Shown piece after piece: positions 34,103 to 41,805 of a DNA stretch of 63,157 nucleotides. This DNA is from Bacillota bacterium (GTDB lineage: Bacteria; Bacillota; Clostridia; Saccharofermentanales; Fastidiosipilaceae): NCBI GenBank assembly GCA_023388435.1, contig JAEWGG010000031.1, forward strand, positions 1-63,157. Direction: 5' to 3'. Position 1 is the stretch's first letter, and every line of letters begins with the position of its first letter. Below the pieces are notes generated by a model. The model was not told the origin of the DNA, made no database searches, and saw only the letters and a program-made list of their open reading frames with translations. A program made the position numbers and the translations under genes.

Positions 34103-35260
34103 ATGGCCAGATTACAGTCAGCACCTGAAACCTTCCAGGCCTTTTTAGAGCGGCAAAAACATATGCTCCCCCGCCCTGATGAGCGGGTCTGGGCCGTAGT
34201 GCAGGAGCAGGAAGAGGCCCTGGCTACCCCCCTGTTGAAGTGGCTCCTGGCCCACAGGTGTCAGGGCCAGGACCAGGAGCTTCCCGAGCTTTTTGGGCTG
34301 CTGCGCCAGGGCTCTGACTTCAGGCAGCTTTTTTATTTCTACCAGTTCAACTACCCCCAGTCCGAGGTCAAGCAAATTCTGGTCCAGGCCTATTGTCACT
34401 TGCGCGCTGTGGGGCTCCTATCTGGGACGGAGGGCCAGATTTTTCGCGAACTTGACTGGAAGCAGGATGAGAAGCAGCTGCTGGCAGACCTGGCGCGCTA
34501 CAGCTTGGACTGCCTCCCCAGGACCCGGAACGAAGGACAGGAGGCTTGGGTACGGGAGCTGCTGGAACTCTGGAAGGGCTGGGGGCTGGCCCTCTACGGA
34601 CCCTTCATGGCCAGTCTCTGTCTGCGCCTGTGTCAGCTCCGACCGGACTTCCTCCACGCCCTGCCAGCCGACCTGCCCTGGGACCGCCTCATCGCTCAGG
34701 CCCCGGAGCGGGAACTCCCCCCCGCCCTGCTCGGCCTCTTAAAAAGTACGGAGTATAGTCAGACCCAGCGCCACACACTCATTCTGCCCTTCGCCCGCCG
34801 CAGTTTGGAGGCGAAACTTGACGAGGGACTGCTGGGTCTCCCCCGACCGGAACGCCTGCGCTTTTACCAGATTTCAGAACGCCTGGTCCTGGACAGCTAC
34901 CTCCCCCTGGCCTGGGGTAAGCGCCAGCTCCTGGAAGCCGCTCAGAATGGCCTGCAACGCCCTCCGCTCAAGGCTGATCAGGGGGCGTCCTGGCTCTTTG
35001 TCCATCGGACATTCGCCCTCCTGAGCCTGGAGGATGAGGAGGACTATCTCTACTATCTCAGCCTGGACGTCCTCGCCCAGCTCTTTCCCCAAGTGGCTGA
35101 GTTCTGTCGCCAGGGGGCCCAGCAACTGCAGCTGATCTACCGCCTCTACCATCCCTCCTGTCTCGGCAGCTCAGGTCCCGCCCTCTTCCAGATCCCCTGC
35201 TTCGGCACGGCTCTTGACAGCGCCTGCCAGGAACTGCGCCAGCTCTGCTCTGCCCTGTAA
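34103..35260 (+). CDS. Uncharacterised cytoplasmic helical protein
   Basis: 385 residues, no signal or transmembrane segment, rich in Leu, Gln and aromatic residues and predicted mostly helical by eye. I recognise no family or catalytic motif. ATG 34103 has AGGAGG 6 bases upstream. It begins 9 bases after the coiled-coil membrane protein, so the two very likely act together. A bidirectional terminator follows. Confidence 0.6.
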   Translation: MARLQSAPETFQAFLERQKHMLPRPDERVWAVVQEQEEALATPLLKWLLAHRCQGQDQELPELFGLLRQGSDFRQLFYFYQFNYPQSEVKQILVQAYCHLRAVGLLSGTEGQIFRELDWKQDEKQLLADLARYSLDCLPRTRNEGQEAWVRELLELWKGWGLALYGPFMASLCLRLCQLRPDFLHALPADLPWDRLIAQAPERELPPALLGLLKSTEYSQTQRHTLILPFARRSLEAKLDEGLLGLPRPERLRFYQISERLVLDSYLPLAWGKRQLLEAAQNGLQRPPLKADQGASWLFVHRTFALLSLEDEEDYLYYLSLDVLAQLFPQVAEFCRQGAQQLQLIYRLYHPSCLGSSGPALFQIPCFGTALDSACQELRQLCSAL

Positions 35261-35265
35261 AAGCT

Positions 35266-35324
35266 AAAAAATCCACAATTCCCAAGCGAGAGACCGGCCG
35301 GCCATCGTGGAACTGTGGATTTTT
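35266..35324. terminator. Bidirectional terminator
   Basis: AAAAATCCACAATTCC pairs with GGAACTGTGGATTTTT (one mismatch) around a loop of about 26 bases that itself contains GGCCGGCC. A-run and T-run flanks let it serve both the plus-strand gene ending at 35260 and the converging yitT-like gene. Confidence 0.85.
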
Positions 35325-35358
35325 GCTGCAGGATAGCTCCTGAAAGCCTTAATAAAAG

Positions 35359-36327
35359 CTAGGCGATTTCCCCTGCCTCGAAGCCCTCTCCCAGGACCTC
35401 ACGGGTGTCCATGACGAAGACGAAGGCCCGCTCATCAATGGTCGCCACGATTTTTTTCAGGGCGTGAATCTGTTTCTGCGGAAGGACACAGAGCAGGACG
35501 GTCTGCTCATTCTTCGTGTACATCCCCTGCCCAGAAAGGCCCGTCACCCCTCGCTCCAAGTCTCGCATAATGATCTGGGCCAGGGTCTCCGACTCTCTGG
35601 AGATAATGATGGCCGTGCGCTTGAAATTGAAGCCCTCGATGACCAGGTCCACGGCCTTAGAGGTCAGAAGCAGGGCGAGGGTCGAATAGAGGCCGAGACG
35701 CAGACTATCTGGCTGCGTCTCACTGTAGGCCCAGATCGAAATGCCGATGACGATGGCATCAACAATCCAGATACCCATGCCCAGACTCATGTTCTGCCAG
35801 CGCTTGCGCATCAGCACCGCAATGATGTCCGTCCCTCCTGTGGTATAGCCGGCCATCAGCATCATTCCCAGGCCGAGGCCGAAAATAACGCCACCCAGTA
35901 GGGAGGCCAGAAGGATGTCCTGACCCATGGCTTTATAAATGCTATCTGGATCCCAATGACTGAGTCTGAGCAGCCAGCTGCTCAGATCGACCATGAAGGA
36001 GTAGACAAAGGTTCCGATGATGCTGTTAATCAGGAAGCGCTTGCTCACAAGGAAGTAACCGAGGGCAAAAATCGGTACATTCAGCAGCATGGTCCAAAGG
36101 CCCACCGAACTCAGGCCCGTCAGGGTGTAGATCACCGCACCCAAACCGCTGATACCACCCATCGTCAGGGTGCTGGGCAGGAAGAAAAGGTTGACTGCCA
36201 GACCCGCAATGAAGGCTCCCAGCAGCATGATCGGCAGATTGCGCAAGAAGGTTTTCAGCTTACTCGGCTGCAGATACTCCTTAAAATTCAGATTGATTTT
36301 TCCTCGTTTCCGCTCCGTCTGTGCCAT
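35359..36327 (-). CDS. YitT-family membrane protein (DUF161 + DUF2179)
   Basis: 322 residues. An N-terminal charged tail, five to six transmembrane helices (about 28-225) with the YitT pattern FFLPSTLTMGGISGLG and MLMAGYTTGGTDIIA, then a soluble C-terminal DUF2179 domain (about 235-318, RTAIIISRESETLAQIIMRDLERGVTGLSGQGMY). The family is widespread in Firmicutes; its function is not established. It begins 10 bases after the AraC-family gene, so it is probably under that regulator's promoter. Confidence 0.92.
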   Translation of the reverse strand: MAQTERKRGKINLNFKEYLQPSKLKTFLRNLPIMLLGAFIAGLAVNLFFLPSTLTMGGISGLGAVIYTLTGLSSVGLWTMLLNVPIFALGYFLVSKRFLINSIIGTFVYSFMVDLSSWLLRLSHWDPDSIYKAMGQDILLASLLGGVIFGLGLGMMLMAGYTTGGTDIIAVLMRKRWQNMSLGMGIWIVDAIVIGISIWAYSETQPDSLRLGLYSTLALLLTSKAVDLVIEGFNFKRTAIIISRESETLAQIIMRDLERGVTGLSGQGMYTKNEQTVLLCVLPQKQIHALKKIVATIDERAFVFVMDTREVLGEGFEAGEIA

Positions 36328-36337
36328 GCCGCCTCCT

Positions 36338-37264
36338 CTATGCTCTCATCTTCTTCCGGTATTCCAGGGCCGTCATACCCTTGAGCCGCCGAAAAGACAC
36401 ATTCATACGCTGACTGCTGCCAAAACCCACGCGCCGGGCCACGGCCCCCACTTGGAGTTCCTCCTTCGCCAGGAGCTCACAGGCCAGATCTACGCGCAGG
36501 GCATTGAGATAGTTGGAGGGCGTCATACCATAACTGCGCTGGAAGGAGCGGGCGAAGTAGCTGTGACTCAGGAAGACATAGTTTGCAATCTCCGCAACAG
36601 TCAGCGGCTCCGTGACATGCTCACGCATATAGCGCTCAGCCATCTCAATAAGTTCCTGGACCTTGCCTTCGCGGCGGCGCAGGTTGTCCTCCCAGATCTC
36701 CTTAATCTGTCGGGCCACTTCGACGACCAATTCCATGGCCAGGGCCTCCCGCATCAGAGCCCCGCAAAAGCGCTCGTGCAGGGATTCTTGCAGGCACTGC
36801 TCACAGAGCCGCACTATGCGTTTGTGGCCCCTGCCCCGTAGGTAGATTCCCGCCTCCTTGTGCTCCTCGTGGGCCGCCTCCTCCGCAAACTGTACGAACT
36901 GGTCTATGGATTCCAGGCTGATAGTCTGCTCCCCCAACTGCATCAGAAAGGCATCGGGGGCAAAGGTAAAGTACACGATCAAGAGGTCCACGGGACCCTC
37001 GTCAATGACGTAGGTGTGCTCCATGCCAGGTTTCAGGACGAAGAGCTCACCCTGGCGCAGCGGGTACTCCTCCTGGTTCACAATGTAGCGCATGGCCCCG
37101 CCTCGGACATAGGTCAACTCGTGGGCCTCATGGCGGCTCGGCGCGTGATGGCTCCCATCCGACTCCAAAGAACGGATGACGCCCCGCATGACGACGGGCC
37201 GGACAGAATCGATGGCCAGCCTTCTCCCCTCCTGGGACAAGACAACCTCTCTCAATGCGCGCAA
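36338..37264 (-). CDS. AraC-family transcriptional regulator with cupin sensor
   Basis: 308 residues from TTG 37264, with GGAGG 7 bases upstream. A cupin-like N-terminal sensor (about 40-115: RHEAHELTYVRGGAMRYIV, PLRQGELFVLKPGMEHTY) is followed by a linker and two helix-turn-helix motifs (about 210-305), ending in the typical NYLNALRVDLACELL...VARRVGFGSSQRMNVSFRRLKGMTALEYRK. The ligand is probably a sugar or similar small molecule, but cannot be told. Its leader region carries a long-spaced inverted repeat (37274-37319). Confidence 0.9.
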   Translation of the reverse strand: MRALREVVLSQEGRRLAIDSVRPVVMRGVIRSLESDGSHHAPSRHEAHELTYVRGGAMRYIVNQEEYPLRQGELFVLKPGMEHTYVIDEGPVDLLIVYFTFAPDAFLMQLGEQTISLESIDQFVQFAEEAAHEEHKEAGIYLRGRGHKRIVRLCEQCLQESLHERFCGALMREALAMELVVEVARQIKEIWEDNLRRREGKVQELIEMAERYMREHVTEPLTVAEIANYVFLSHSYFARSFQRSYGMTPSNYLNALRVDLACELLAKEELQVGAVARRVGFGSSQRMNVSFRRLKGMTALEYRKKMRA

Positions 37265-37273
37265 GGGAAACCT

Positions 37274-37319
37274 CCTGTAAAATACACTGTTTTAATGATA
37301 CTAAATTTATATTTACAGG
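37274..37319. promoter_or_regulatory. Inverted repeat spanning the araC-type gene promoter
   Basis: CCTGTAAAATA and TATTTACAGG form near-perfect inverted arms flanking an AT-rich stretch that must contain the promoter of the regulator at 37264. It could be a double operator for autoregulation, or a leader hairpin whose proximal arm lies next to the ribosome binding site. Confidence 0.4.
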
Positions 37320-37474
37320 TGCAAGCGCCCCGCAGGGGGGCCTTACACGAGTCCAAAATGTCGGTTTTGGTCAGCTTTTGTCGGGCTCCCTTAGCGCCAG
37401 GGAGCACTAGACTGAGACTGCATCCCAGACAGCGGAGCTCCTGCTCTAGGCACAGACCACAAAGGAGTATAACG

Positions 37475-37954
37475 ATGAACAATAAGGTGAGAGACAATAA
37501 GGAAGTCCCTTTTGAGCTCGAAGCACATACGGCCGAGCTGCGGGACAAACAGGACCAGAGCGCACTGGGGCCCGAAACTGAGCCCCCGCTGGACCAGGAC
37601 CTCAGTACTGGGCGCAGGCCCTCCTCCAATTACAGTCGCCGCCGCAGCTATAACAGTGAGGGGCGTCGATACCAGGAGGGCCAGGCCTACCGCGAGGGAC
37701 GCAGTGGACAGCGCGGAACAGAGCCCATACAGTTTGACATTCTGGCCCATGTTGGGGAATTGGGAAGCTCCCGCAGCGGCTGGATTCGGGAGCTCAATGT
37801 AGTCTCCTGGAACAAGCGCCAGGCCCGCCTGGACATACGCGACTGGGACCCCAGCCATCTGCGCATGAGCCGCGGCATCTCTCTGAACGCCAATGAGGCC
37901 GAACGTCTGGTAAGCCTGCTTCAGGGTTTCGACTACGGACGTCTTGGACTCTAA
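37475..37954 (+). CDS. PC4/YdbC-type ssDNA-binding protein
   Basis: 159 residues from ATG 37475 (AAAGGAG 7 bases upstream). The first 85 or so residues are charged and low-complexity (RRRSYNSEGRRYQEGQ), likely disordered. The C-terminal 70 residues match the YdbC/PC4 fold: FDILAHVGELGSSRSGWIRELNVVSW, LDIRDWDPSHLRMSRGISL, NEAERLVSLL. YdbC-type proteins bind single-stranded DNA or RNA. The disordered N-terminal extension is unusual; typical YdbC has about 70 residues. The frame is open much further upstream, but that portion is antisense to the AraC gene and has no ribosome binding site. Confidence 0.85.
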   Translation: MNNKVRDNKEVPFELEAHTAELRDKQDQSALGPETEPPLDQDLSTGRRPSSNYSRRRSYNSEGRRYQEGQAYREGRSGQRGTEPIQFDILAHVGELGSSRSGWIRELNVVSWNKRQARLDIRDWDPSHLRMSRGISLNANEAERLVSLLQGFDYGRLGL

Positions 37955-38015
37955 ACGAGCGTGACGGACAGGAACTGGCTGTGGCGGATGCACTAGAGTG
38001 AGGGTGATGAAAATA

Positions 38016-38063
38016 GGCCCTCGCCCTCCCCTCGCGTATCCAGGCGGGGGCGGGGCGGGGGCC
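38016..38063 (-). terminator. Very GC-rich hairpin, probable clpX terminator
   Basis: Two 20-base arms pair with one mismatch around an 8-base loop. On the minus strand, downstream of clpX, it is followed by TATTTTCATC. On the plus strand it has no U-tract, so it mainly serves clpX. Confidence 0.65.
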
Positions 38064-38085
38064 CTGACATGTATCCTAACAAGGC

Positions 38086-39579
38086 TTACTGGGCCAGGTC
38101 CTCTGGCTCGGAGACTGTCGAAGCCCCCTGTTCCTCGACCCCTGTGAGCTTCTGGGCTCCTGGCTCTTCCCCAGACTGCGCTGAGGCCGCCAGGGCCTGG
38201 ACCCGACGATTCAGGAGCTGTGGGGCCTCCTCCTTCAGAATGGCCTTCTGGGTTACGATGCAGGTGTCGACATCCTCGCGCGACGGCACCGTGAACATGA
38301 TGTCCATCATGGTCTCCTCCAGGATGGCTCTGAGGCCGCGGGCCCCGGTCTTGCGCGCCAGAGCCTGGCGGGCTATCTCCCGTATGGCCTCCTCCTCGAA
38401 GATCAGGTCCACGCCATCGTACTCCAGCAGCTTGCGATACTGCTTGAGCAGTGCGTTGCGGGGCTCCTGGAGGATGGTCACCAGAGCCTCCTCGTCCAGG
38501 GGTTCCAGGCTGACAATATACGGAATACGGCCGATGAACTCAGGAATCAGGCCGAATTTTAGCAGATCCTGGGGCAGCAGCTCCTTCATCAGCTGCTTCT
38601 CATCCAGCTTGGAGCGCTCCTTGATCGCGGCTCCGAAGCCGATGGAGCCCTTGCCCAGGCGCTTCTCAATAATCTGTTCGATGCCGGCGAAGGCCCCTCC
38701 ACAGATGAAGAGTATGTTGCTGGTGTCGATCTGGATAAACTCCTGGTGGGGGTGCTTGCGTCCTCCCTGGGGCGGAACATTGGCAACCGTGGATTCGAGG
38801 ATCTTGAGCAGAGCCTGCTGTACACCTTCTCCGCTGACGTCACGGGTCAGTGAGGGGTTATCCGAGCGCCGTGAGATCTTGTCAATCTCATCGATGTAGA
38901 TGATGCCGCGCTCGGCGCGCTCGATGTCGAAATCTGCATTCTGCAGGAGGCGCAGCAGTATATTCTCCACATCCTCACCGACGTAACCTGCCTCGGTCAG
39001 GGCCGTTGCGTCACAGACCGCGAAGGGCACGTCGAGGATGCGGGCCAGGGTCTGGGCCAAGAGGGTCTTGCCCGATCCAGTCGGACCGAGGAGGAGGATA
39101 TTGCTCTTGCTCAGCTCTACCTCTTCTTTCTCAGGGGGGCTGGCCTGCCCCTTGAGCTTCTTGTGCAGGCGGCGACGCTCTTTCTGGACCTGGGCCAGGC
39201 TCTGGGCATAGAGTCGCTTATAGTGGTTGTAAACCGCCACGCAGAGCGCCCGCTTCGCCGCGTCCTGGCCGATGACATAGAGGTCCAGTTCCTTCTTCAA
39301 GTCCTCCGGCGTCGGCGGCTCTCCCAGCATTTCCTGCAGGGCCAGGCTGCTGTGCTCGCGCTCCTTCTGCCGCTCGGCATCCAGGATGTCCTGGCAGAAC
39401 TGTACGCACTCGTTGCAGATAAAAATCCCCGGCCCCGCGACCATACGCTCCACCTGGGCCTCAGTCTTGCCGCAGAAGGAGCACTTAATAGGATCGAAGG
39501 GGGATTTCAGCGGGGGCTGCTGCCCCTTGAGGCGACCGCCCCCGCCGCCCTCTCCGCTGCCGCTTTTTTTACCTGCCAT
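38086..39579 (-). CDS. clpX: ATP-dependent Clp protease unfoldase ClpX
   Basis: AAA+ hexameric unfoldase that feeds substrates to ClpP. 497 residues; longer than the usual 420 because of a Gly/Lys-rich N-terminal leader and a roughly 50-residue C-terminal tail. Visible: zinc-binding CSFCGKTE...CNECVQFC (about 32-62), Walker A GPTGSGKTLLAQ, pore loop GYVGED, Walker B IIYIDEIDKI, the ClpP-docking IGF loop SIGFGA, and the C-terminal lid. It starts two bases after the clpP stop, so the two genes form an operon. Confidence 0.97.
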   Translation of the reverse strand: MAGKKSGSGEGGGGGRLKGQQPPLKSPFDPIKCSFCGKTEAQVERMVAGPGIFICNECVQFCQDILDAERQKEREHSSLALQEMLGEPPTPEDLKKELDLYVIGQDAAKRALCVAVYNHYKRLYAQSLAQVQKERRRLHKKLKGQASPPEKEEVELSKSNILLLGPTGSGKTLLAQTLARILDVPFAVCDATALTEAGYVGEDVENILLRLLQNADFDIERAERGIIYIDEIDKISRRSDNPSLTRDVSGEGVQQALLKILESTVANVPPQGGRKHPHQEFIQIDTSNILFICGGAFAGIEQIIEKRLGKGSIGFGAAIKERSKLDEKQLMKELLPQDLLKFGLIPEFIGRIPYIVSLEPLDEEALVTILQEPRNALLKQYRKLLEYDGVDLIFEEEAIREIARQALARKTGARGLRAILEETMMDIMFTVPSREDVDTCIVTQKAILKEEAPQLLNRRVQALAASAQSGEEPGAQKLTGVEEQGASTVSEPEDLAQ

Positions 39580-39580
39580 A

Positions 39581-40165
39581 TCAACCTCTCTTCGTCAGGA
39601 TCTCATCGACGAGGCCGTAGGCCTTCGCCTCCTCGGCTGTCATCCAGTAGTCCCGCTCCGTATCGCGGGCCACACGCTCGATATCCTGGCCCGTCCGCTC
39701 ACTGAGGATGCGATTCAGACGGCTGCGGATCTTCAGGATCTGACGCGCCGCAATCTCCATATCAGAGGCCATGCCCTGGGAGCCGCCCGAGGGCTGGTGG
39801 ATCATGACCTCGGCATTCGGCAGGCAAAAACGCTTACCAGGGGCACCGGAGGCCAGGAGGACGGCCGCCATGCTCGCCGCCATACCCATGCAGATGGTCT
39901 GCACATCCGGCTTGATGTACTGCATGGTGTCGTAGATCATCATGCCCGAATGTACTTCACCGCCCGGGCTGTTAATGTAGAACTGGATATCCTTCTCCGG
40001 GTCCTCAGCTTCCAGGAAGAGTAGCTGGGCCGAGATCAGCCCCGCAGTCGTGGCATTGACTTCCTCTCCCAGAAAAATAATGCGCTCCTTAAGCAGGCGC
40101 GAAAAAATATCGTAAGAACGCTCACCGCGGTTGGTCTGCTCGATGACCATTGGTACCAAACTCAT
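39581..40165 (-). CDS. clpP: ATP-dependent Clp protease proteolytic subunit
   Basis: Serine peptidase forming the 14-subunit barrel of ClpXP. 194 residues, the usual length, from ATG 40165 (AAAGGGG about 9 bases upstream). The frame is open to 40252, but that start would lie upstream of the promoter. Catalytic triad: Ser in GMAASMAAVLL, His in MIHQPSGG, Asp in ERDYWMT. The promoter overlaps a CtsR-type operator, so the clpPX operon should be heat- and stress-induced. Confidence 0.97.
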   Translation of the reverse strand: MSLVPMVIEQTNRGERSYDIFSRLLKERIIFLGEEVNATTAGLISAQLLFLEAEDPEKDIQFYINSPGGEVHSGMMIYDTMQYIKPDVQTICMGMAASMAAVLLASGAPGKRFCLPNAEVMIHQPSGGSQGMASDMEIAARQILKIRSRLNRILSERTGQDIERVARDTERDYWMTAEEAKAYGLVDEILTKRG

Positions 40166-40211
40166 TGCTATACCCCTTTCCCGCCCCGTTGGACGAGGCT
40201 TTTTGCCGTTT

Positions 40212-40239
40212 ATTATACCCCCTTTTGAGGAAAAGTCAA
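40212..40239 (-). promoter_or_regulatory. clpP promoter
   Basis: The minus strand reads TTGACT, 16 bases, TATAAT, about 47 bases upstream of the clpP ATG. A second TTGACT lies 10 bases further upstream. Confidence 0.8.
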
Positions 40240-40250
40240 AGAAAGTCAAC
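40234..40250 (+). promoter_or_regulatory. CtsR operator at clpP
   Basis: AGTCAAA-GAA-AGTCAAC matches the CtsR heptad direct repeat (RGTCAAA NAN RGTCAAA) at all but the last base. It covers the -35 of the clpP promoter, so bound CtsR would block polymerase until heat or protein stress inactivates it. The ctsR gene itself is not in the window. Confidence 0.75.
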
Positions 40251-40276
40251 AACGCTTGACAATTCCCCAGAAAACA

Positions 40277-40309
40277 GAAAAAGGGCCATCTCCAATCAGA
40301 GACGGCCCC
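40277..40309 (-). terminator. tig terminator
   Basis: On the minus strand GGGGCCGTCTC pairs with GAGATGGCCC around TGATTG, followed by TTTTTCTGTTTT. It separates tig from the independently promoted clpPX operon. Confidence 0.88.
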
Positions 40310-40322
40310 GCTCTAAACAAAC

Positions 40323-41675
40323 TCAGGCGTCCTCCTGGGTCTCCTTCTGCTCACCCGCCTTGACTTCCACGGTCTCGCGGGGCTTGGGCTCGACCGGAAT
40401 GGCCGTGTCCACAATCAGGTCCGCCGCCTTCTTCCGCTTCATGTTGTCGATGAAGCTCTCCTTGACCTCCTCGGTCATGCGCTCCTTGACCTGATCCAGC
40501 TCCTGCTTGTGCTCCGCAGCCAGCTTGGCCAGCTCAGCTTCGAATTCCTCTTCACTGACCTGGATGTCCTCAGCCTTGACCACCGCCTCGAGCAAGAGCC
40601 CCAACTTGACGCGCTGCAGGGCCTGCGGCTTCTGTTCCTCGCGGTACTCGTCAATCTTCTTACCCAGATAAGACAGGTAGGTCTCAAGATTCATCCCCAT
40701 CTGCGCCATCTGCTGTTCCTGCTGGTAGAGGATCTCGTCAACCTCCCGCTCCACCATGGCCTCCGGCACATCCACCGTCAGGTTCTTGATGGCCGCGGTC
40801 AGGGCGTTGTTCTCCAGTTCACTGCGCATGGCCTGCTGGATCTCTTCCTCGCGCTGGCGGCGCAGGTCCGCCTTGTACTCCTCCAGGGTATCAAACTCAC
40901 TGACATCCTTGGCGAATTCGTCGTCGGCCTCCGGCAGTTCACGGCGCTCCACACGATTGATATGCACGGAGAACTGAGCCGGCTTGCCCTTCAGATTCTC
41001 GGCGTGATAGTCCTCCGGGAAGCTCAGATCGACCAGGACATCCTCGCCGGCCTTGTGGCCCACAAGCTGGTCCTCAAAGCCAGGAATAAAGGACTTGGAG
41101 CCGATGCGGAGCTTGTGGCCCTGGGCGCTACCACCCTCGAAGACCTCGCCATCCACCTTGCCCTCGTAGTCAATATCAGCTGTGTCGCCCTCCTCGATGC
41201 CGCGGTCCTCCACAGGAACCATGCGCGCATTGCGCTCGAGCACCCGCTTCAGGGAATTCTCGACCATCTCGTCCGTAACTTCCAGCTGGTGCTGCTCGGC
41301 CTCGAGGCCCTTGTACTGCCCCAGCTCGGCCTCCGGCTTGACCGTAACGAGGAGCTGGGCCTTCAGGCCCTTTTCGCTACCAATCTCCTCAATATCCAGC
41401 TCCGGACGATCCACAGGCTCCAGTTTGTGCTCACGGATGGCCTCGGGATAGGCCTTGGCCAGCAGCAAATCAATGCAGTCCTCATAGAGCGCGCCCTCAC
41501 CATAATAGCGCAGGGCCATATTCATCGGGGCCTTGCCCGGGCGGAAGCCCGGAATGCGGAACTGGCGGGCCTTCTTCTTGTAGGCCTGGCTCATGGCCTG
41601 GCGAAAATCTTCAGCCGAAATCTCGATGCTGAGCTTCACCTGGTTCTTCTCTAGTTTCTCGACTTGCGATGACAT
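40323..41675 (-). CDS. tig: Trigger factor
   Basis: Ribosome-bound chaperone and peptidyl-prolyl isomerase. 450 residues, full length. The N-terminal ribosome-binding domain carries the signature RIPGFRPGKAPMNM (about 37-50); the FKBP-type domain lies around 160-245 (EEGDTADIDYEGKVDGEVFEGG, FIPGFEDQLVGHKAGE); the C-terminal chaperone arms follow. AGGAGG precedes ATG 41675. It has its own promoter (41736-41765) and terminator, next to clpPX as in many Firmicutes. Confidence 0.97.
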   Translation of the reverse strand: MSSQVEKLEKNQVKLSIEISAEDFRQAMSQAYKKKARQFRIPGFRPGKAPMNMALRYYGEGALYEDCIDLLLAKAYPEAIREHKLEPVDRPELDIEEIGSEKGLKAQLLVTVKPEAELGQYKGLEAEQHQLEVTDEMVENSLKRVLERNARMVPVEDRGIEEGDTADIDYEGKVDGEVFEGGSAQGHKLRIGSKSFIPGFEDQLVGHKAGEDVLVDLSFPEDYHAENLKGKPAQFSVHINRVERRELPEADDEFAKDVSEFDTLEEYKADLRRQREEEIQQAMRSELENNALTAAIKNLTVDVPEAMVEREVDEILYQQEQQMAQMGMNLETYLSYLGKKIDEYREEQKPQALQRVKLGLLLEAVVKAEDIQVSEEEFEAELAKLAAEHKQELDQVKERMTEEVKESFIDNMKRKKAADLIVDTAIPVEPKPRETVEVKAGEQKETQEDA

Positions 41676-41735
41676 GCTGTCCTCCTATTTCGCGAGCGTT
41701 ATAAAGCGCTCCGATTTTCGTAAACAATCTTATAA

Positions 41736-41765
41736 ATTATAGCACGCTCTAAGGTGAAGCTGCAA
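41736..41765 (-). promoter_or_regulatory. tig promoter
   Basis: The minus strand reads TTGCAG, 18 bases, TATAAT, about 60 bases upstream of the tig start. Confidence 0.7.
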
Positions 41766-41805
41766 GAAATCCCTGCACAGGACAGTCCCCTTGAACTCCT
41801 GTAAA

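Noticed and set aside
32771..35260. Zorya-type (ZorA/ZorB) defence pair
   Set aside because: The membrane protein lacks the GTFxGL channel motif and the second protein shows no OmpA-like or helicase domain; only the general layout is similar.
36860..37474. Upstream extension of the YdbC-like gene to 36860
   Set aside because: Antisense to the AraC gene and without a ribosome binding site; ATG 37475 has a clear AAAGGAG.
40166..40252. Longer clpP beginning at 40252
   Set aside because: That start lies upstream of the TATAAT of the clpP promoter; 40165 gives the normal 194-residue protein with a ribosome binding site.
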